Assembly (NCBI GenBank): GCA_937884915.1 | Contig: CALAAN010000160.1 | Location: forward strand, 1 to 5,790 | Source: an uncultured Oscillibacter sp. | Lineage (GTDB): Bacteria; Bacillota; Clostridia; Oscillospirales; Oscillospiraceae | Direction: 5' to 3' | DNA length: 5,790 nucleotides | In this document: positions 4,582-5,790 of the stretch, piece by piece | Layout of the letters: each line of letters opens with the position of its first letter | Numbering within the stretch: the first letter of the stretch is position 1 | Notes under the pieces: generated by a model | What the model saw: only the letters and a program-made list of their open reading frames with translations | Told to the model about the DNA's origin: nothing | Databases searched by the model: none | Position numbers and translations under genes: made by a program

Positions 4582-5727
4582 ATGACCGCCTACGAGCAGG
4601 CCGATCAGGAGCGCAAACAGCTATGGGATAGAAAAGAGCTCGTCAAATCACAGATGAAGGACATCACCGACCCTGAAGAGCTCGCCAAGCAGAAAAAACG
4701 ATACAGCATTCTTGTGGCAATGTATGAAGAAGCCCTGCAACGCATGGAGGCTGCACGACCGCCGAAGGACAAGAAGCGAAAGGCCCCCAAGCAGCGAGTG
4801 ACCGCTCTTTACATGGACGGTTTTCTCGAATCCGAAGCCACTTGCCGCGGCGAGGCCAAGGACGGCGCTGTTGCCGACATTTTCGGAGCCACGGTCCGTT
4901 GGACGGACCTTGACATTGATCCGGATGATGAGGACAAAAAGGCCCGCCTGATGCGATGCCTCAAGCGGGGAAAAGCCGCCTGCTCGCCGCGGCAGCAGGA
5001 AATGCTCGATCTGTTTTTGCAGGGGAAATCTATGCCAGAAATTGCAAAAGCGATTGGGGTGGATAGGGCCACGGTGTGGAAAACGCTAAAGCGTGCAAAG
5101 AGAACGATCAACGAAATTGAAGGGGCCATGCGCAACGAAGAACGCGCAAAGGCTTTGGGCGTTATCGATTTTTCCTCAAGAGAAGTGGCCGAAGACATTC
5201 TTTCGTCCCTGACCGAAACGCAGGCCGTTTACTTATATCTTTACTACGGGGAATGGTTAAGCCTGCGGGATATCGGCGAATTGCTCGATAAGAGCCACGT
5301 TTCCGTATGCAAGGGCGTTCACCGCGCCGTAAAAAGGATCCGCGAAAAATACAATGATAACGAGGACTTGATGCTCTGCGGTGTTGAAGACCTTGAACCC
5401 ATGCTATATGAGATTTATCAACAGCCGGATATCGAATACCTCGTGCCTCAGCGGGCAAAGGATGCTGCAAAGCACGCCTATGCGAAATGCAAGCAGCCTT
5501 GGACTGAAAAGAGGAGCTTGTACGATAAGGACCTATGGAACGAACCGCTATGGGCACAACGAAGAGTTCGCAACATCAAGGACAGCAGGCTTCTCAAAGC
5601 TCTGCAAGACGCGGCAGCGCAGCGCGCCACATCGGTGTTAAATCTGTTATCAAAGCTGATCTCTTATGCACGAAAGAAGATTTTGAAAGGAGTCGATTCT
5701 TACTATGAGTGGAAAAAGCTACACTGA
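4582..5727 (+). CDS. Protein with two sigma-70 region-4-like helix-turn-helix units
   Basis: A 381-residue putative DNA-binding protein. Residues about 5-58 are a charged helical, probably coiled-coil, N-terminus, followed by a Lys/Arg/Pro-rich stretch (60-72). HTH 1 spans about 134-178 (CSPRQQEMLDLFLQGKSMPE, then IAKAIGVDRATVWKTLKRAK). HTH 2 spans about 208-256 (LTETQAVYLYLYYGEWLSLRD, then IGELLDKSHVSVCKGVHRAV). Both follow the region-4 pattern: acidic helix, 'S-x-x-[ED]-I' helix, then a recognition helix starting V-S/T-V. No sigma region 2 is seen, so it is not a complete sigma factor; residues 260-381 are helical and unrecognised. It starts 15 bp after the coiled-coil gene and overlaps the next gene by 23 bp. 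GC drops along it: by hand count 31 of 60 at 5041-5100 and 21 of 60 at 5641-5700. It could be a late-gene regulator or an acquired 'moron'. Confidence 0.72.
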   Translation: MTAYEQADQERKQLWDRKELVKSQMKDITDPEELAKQKKRYSILVAMYEEALQRMEAARPPKDKKRKAPKQRVTALYMDGFLESEATCRGEAKDGAVADIFGATVRWTDLDIDPDDEDKKARLMRCLKRGKAACSPRQQEMLDLFLQGKSMPEIAKAIGVDRATVWKTLKRAKRTINEIEGAMRNEERAKALGVIDFSSREVAEDILSSLTETQAVYLYLYYGEWLSLRDIGELLDKSHVSVCKGVHRAVKRIREKYNDNEDLMLCGVEDLEPMLYEIYQQPDIEYLVPQRAKDAAKHAYAKCKQPWTEKRSLYDKDLWNEPLWAQRRVRNIKDSRLLKALQDAAAQRATSVLNLLSKLISYARKKILKGVDSYYEWKKLH

Positions 5728-5790
5728 GCGCGCACGCGCGCTGAGGCCCTATATCGAGCAGGCCAGCGCGAGCCTGCCGGACAGTGACGC
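5705..5790 (+). CDS. N-terminus of a probable phage tail or carbohydrate-binding protein, cut by the window end
   Basis: The ATG at 5705 opens a frame that runs out of the window after 28 full codons. AAAGGAG at 5686-5692 precedes it by 12 nt, a somewhat long gap, and lies inside the HTH gene, whose last 23 bases overlap this start in another frame. The peptide reads MSGKSYTERARALRPYIEQA and continues with SASLPDSDA. From memory this ALRPxIExAxASLPD start is shared by Firmicutes phage tail-region proteins that carry a CBM-like module further on. GC rises again compared with the end of the HTH gene, fitting a return to the structural module. The function is inferred from about 28 residues and context only. 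Confidence 0.62.
   Translation, partial: MSGKSYTERARALRPYIEQASASLPDSD

Overview
The window is a piece of the late (virion structural) module of a tailed phage or prophage. The host is probably a fairly GC-rich Clostridia-type Firmicute, such as gut Oscillospiraceae. This rests on strong AGGAGG-type ribosome binding sites before nearly every gene, one-strand tightly packed genes, and recognisable Firmicutes-phage protein styles: portal, a fibre with a GLTSAQLKAKF-type N-terminus and YSRGDHRHP-type linker, and a start resembling CBM-bearing tail proteins. The taxon is inferred, not proven. Every supported gene is on the + strand.

Layout: (i) 2-385, the 3' end of a probable virion protein. (ii) 400-2831, the portal gene, split into two exons (400-516 and 1272-2831) by a 755-nt intervening sequence. 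(iii) 517-1271, a group I intron whose P1, P3-P10 helices can largely be paired by hand and which resembles subgroup IA. It carries an HNH-type homing endonuclease gene at 591-1217 in its P5 loop. (iv) 2838-4079, a tail-fibre-like protein with 21 unbroken Arg/Glu heptads. (v) 4093-4566, a small unrecognised tail-module protein ending in a coiled coil. (vi) 4582-5727, a 381-aa protein with two sigma-70 region-4-like helix-turn-helix units, unexpected among tail genes. (vii) 5705-end, the start of another probable tail or carbohydrate-binding protein.

The main result is the split portal gene. Read without splicing, it gives a 40-residue peptide ending at a TAG inside the intron, plus a headless 520-codon frame whose apparent ATG (1269-1271) is really the last bases of the intron. 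Splicing after U516 and after G1271 restores ...ENFFIG-KQWEGV... and a 558-aa portal in frame. The U-G pair at the 5' site, the perfect P10 and the terminal G all point to the same junction. The endonuclease would spread the intron into intronless portal alleles, while the ribozyme keeps the essential portal functional.

The portal, fibre, accessory protein, HTH protein and last gene look like one polycistronic late operon with gaps of 6-15 bp or overlaps. I saw no convincing promoter, terminator, tRNA or CRISPR. No stretch over 300 bases lacks a gene.
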